From Bradyrhizobium sp. 186 (GTDB lineage Bacteria; Pseudomonadota; Alphaproteobacteria; Rhizobiales; Xanthobacteraceae), in the NCBI RefSeq assembly GCF_023101685.1, contig NZ_CP082164.1, forward strand, positions 8,618,001 to 8,682,000: a stretch of 64,000 bases of DNA, written 5' to 3'. The first letter of the stretch is position 1. The number at the start of each line of letters is the position of its first letter. Under the pieces are notes generated by a model. That model saw nothing but the letters and a program-made list of their open reading frames with translations. It was not told the origin of the DNA and ran no database searches. A program made the position numbers and the translations under genes. Positions 63,078 through 64,000 of this stretch are shown here, one piece after another.

Positions 63078-64000
63078 TCAAGCAGACATTGCAGCGAGGG
63101 ATGCGACAAATCTCTCGGCTGCTTCAACGCGCGAGCACTGGATCCGTTCGTTCACTCCGTGGGACGAGCGAAGATCGATCTCACCATACAGGCAGATCGG
63201 TAGCTCCCGGTTGTTTTTGAAGCGCCGGTCCGGGCCGCCCTTACGATTCACGTAGCGCCAGGTCTGGTCTACGACAGTCGCGTCGGCGGGCGGCGTCTCT
63301 TCCTCGATAAAGCGAGCGCTTCGAAACATGAATTCAACGTCTTCGTAGCCGAACCCGGCAACAGTCTTGCCGGTAGTAACCAGGATCGCGTCAGGTGTCA
63401 GATAGAACGTCTCTTTTCCGAGTGGCAACTTCAGGAAATCGACGTTGCTTTTGACCAGCGGTGGCTTCTCCCTGGCTAACGAAATCTGGTGTCTTTGAAT
63501 CAGCTTCGAGGCGCCCGCGCTGCGTTTCCAATCCGTTTCTTGTCGCTCAAGAGGGACATTCCATATGCGACCGCAACTCGCCAAGTCATGGAATGCGCGG
63601 GTCAGGGCCTCAAACCGCGCTGACTGCTCCGCTGGCAGCTCGTACGCGAGCGACACGGTACTCGTTTCGAGGCCATGGATGGCCAGAGATCCGAGGACAA
63701 GAACCAGCCCAGCGGTCAGAAGAAAGGCTGCAACAGGAGGAACGGCCGAAGCTGAAGCCGCGAGCTTGAGGGCACCGAACGCGAAGAGCACCGACAATAG
63801 CGCGATGAGTAGCTTGCATCGGCGCCAGCGGGTTCGGCCGGCTGCCAAGGTCTGTGCAATCTCGATGGTCGAGTTGGCGACCAGGTCATCGATCGAAGCA
63901 CTGTCGATGACAGTGCCTTCGTCCGAACCGATTGGTCCACGGGGCGGGAAATTGGGCGTTTCCGGCAGAGGGGGCGGCGATGCACCAACCGATGCGTAGG
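63078..64000 (-). CDS. Membrane protein of unknown function, N-terminus beyond window
   Basis: The leftward frame is open from the right window edge to 63078, so the N-terminus is missing. The visible 306 residues start with a Pro-rich cytoplasmic stretch (ASPPPLPETPNFPPRGPIGS) and two membrane segments (LLIALLSVLFAFGALKL, and PVAAFLLTAGLVLVLGSLAI). A soluble domain follows, with REKPPLVKSNVDFLKLPLGK, ETFYLTPDAILVTTGKTVAG and DQTWRYVNRKGGPDRRFKNN. The later part resembles uncharacterised domains of rhizobial membrane proteins. No function can be assigned. Confidence 0.72.
   Translation of the reverse strand, partial: YASVGASPPPLPETPNFPPRGPIGSDEGTVIDSASIDDLVANSTIEIAQTLAAGRTRWRRCKLLIALLSVLFAFGALKLAASASAVPPVAAFLLTAGLVLVLGSLAIHGLETSTVSLAYELPAEQSARFEALTRAFHDLASCGRIWNVPLERQETDWKRSAGASKLIQRHQISLAREKPPLVKSNVDFLKLPLGKETFYLTPDAILVTTGKTVAGFGYEDVEFMFRSARFIEEETPPADATVVDQTWRYVNRKGGPDRRFKNNRELPICLYGEIDLRSSHGVNERIQCSRVEAAERFVASLAAMSA

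Noticed and set aside
1..64000. nod boxes, CRISPR arrays, tRNA and rRNA genes
   Set aside because: I scanned for the nod-box core, regularly spaced repeats and conserved RNA segments and found none that could be supported by eye.

Overview
The window looks like an accessory region of a Bradyrhizobium-type alphaproteobacterium, of the mosaic kind seen in symbiosis islands or their flanks. The reasons are the style of the many short conserved-looking orphan proteins, the proportion of insertion-sequence debris (IS256, IS110 and an intact IS1182-type element), the large number of broken genes, and the mix of catabolic, secondary-metabolic and regulatory genes. Genus and island are inferences from protein resemblance. 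I found no nod box, nod or nif structural gene, rRNA, tRNA or CRISPR array.

Region 1 (1-14.5 kb) is catabolic. Two enoyl-CoA hydratases and a CoA-transferase run leftward. A LacI regulator, a DapA-family dehydratase, an aldehyde dehydrogenase (one-base frameshift) and a second LacI regulator run rightward and resemble the oxidative sugar-acid route to 2-oxoglutarate. A leftward operon (14.5 to 8.5 kb) then encodes a 2Fe-2S subunit and a molybdenum subunit of an aldehyde oxidase, a PQQ alcohol dehydrogenase with the lanthanide-type Asp-Tyr-Asp motif, a cytochrome c and a small exported protein. It ends at a strong terminator. The likely flow is alcohol to aldehyde to acid.

Region 2 (15-29 kb) is decayed. 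It holds a dead IS256 transposase, an FkbM methyltransferase, a frameshifted copy of an oxidoreductase whose intact paralogue lies 8 kb away, a SIR2/Schlafen-like remnant, an arylamine N-acetyltransferase, and dead folE and queD-like genes. Divergent from these is an apparently intact operon: a PurF-like protein whose catalytic Cys is Ser, a HAD phosphatase and an NAD-dependent oxidoreductase. This may be what remains of a pterin, deazapurine or nucleoside pathway.

Region 3 (29-45 kb) has an MFS transporter, a LuxR-type regulator near a diiron oxygenase-like gene, many small orphan proteins, a CsbD stress protein, an intact IS1182-type element with terminal repeats and a 4-bp target duplication, and an SOS-associated (SRAP) gene split into two fragments around two small genes.

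Region 4 (45-49.4 kb) is the most interesting: PEP mutase, nucleotidyltransferase, CDP-alcohol phosphatidyltransferase and a HisC/CobD-like PLP enzyme in one rightward series. The set fits making a phosphonate and attaching it through a CMP-activated headgroup to a lipid or other alcohol. No phosphonopyruvate decarboxylase gene is visible.

Region 5 (49.4-64 kb) contains IS110 debris, an orphan cytochrome P450, an SMC/RecF-like ATPase overlapping a 66-residue partner, an alkaline-phosphatase-superfamily hydrolase, a MATE exporter, a frameshifted cold-shock gene and a membrane protein cut by the window end.
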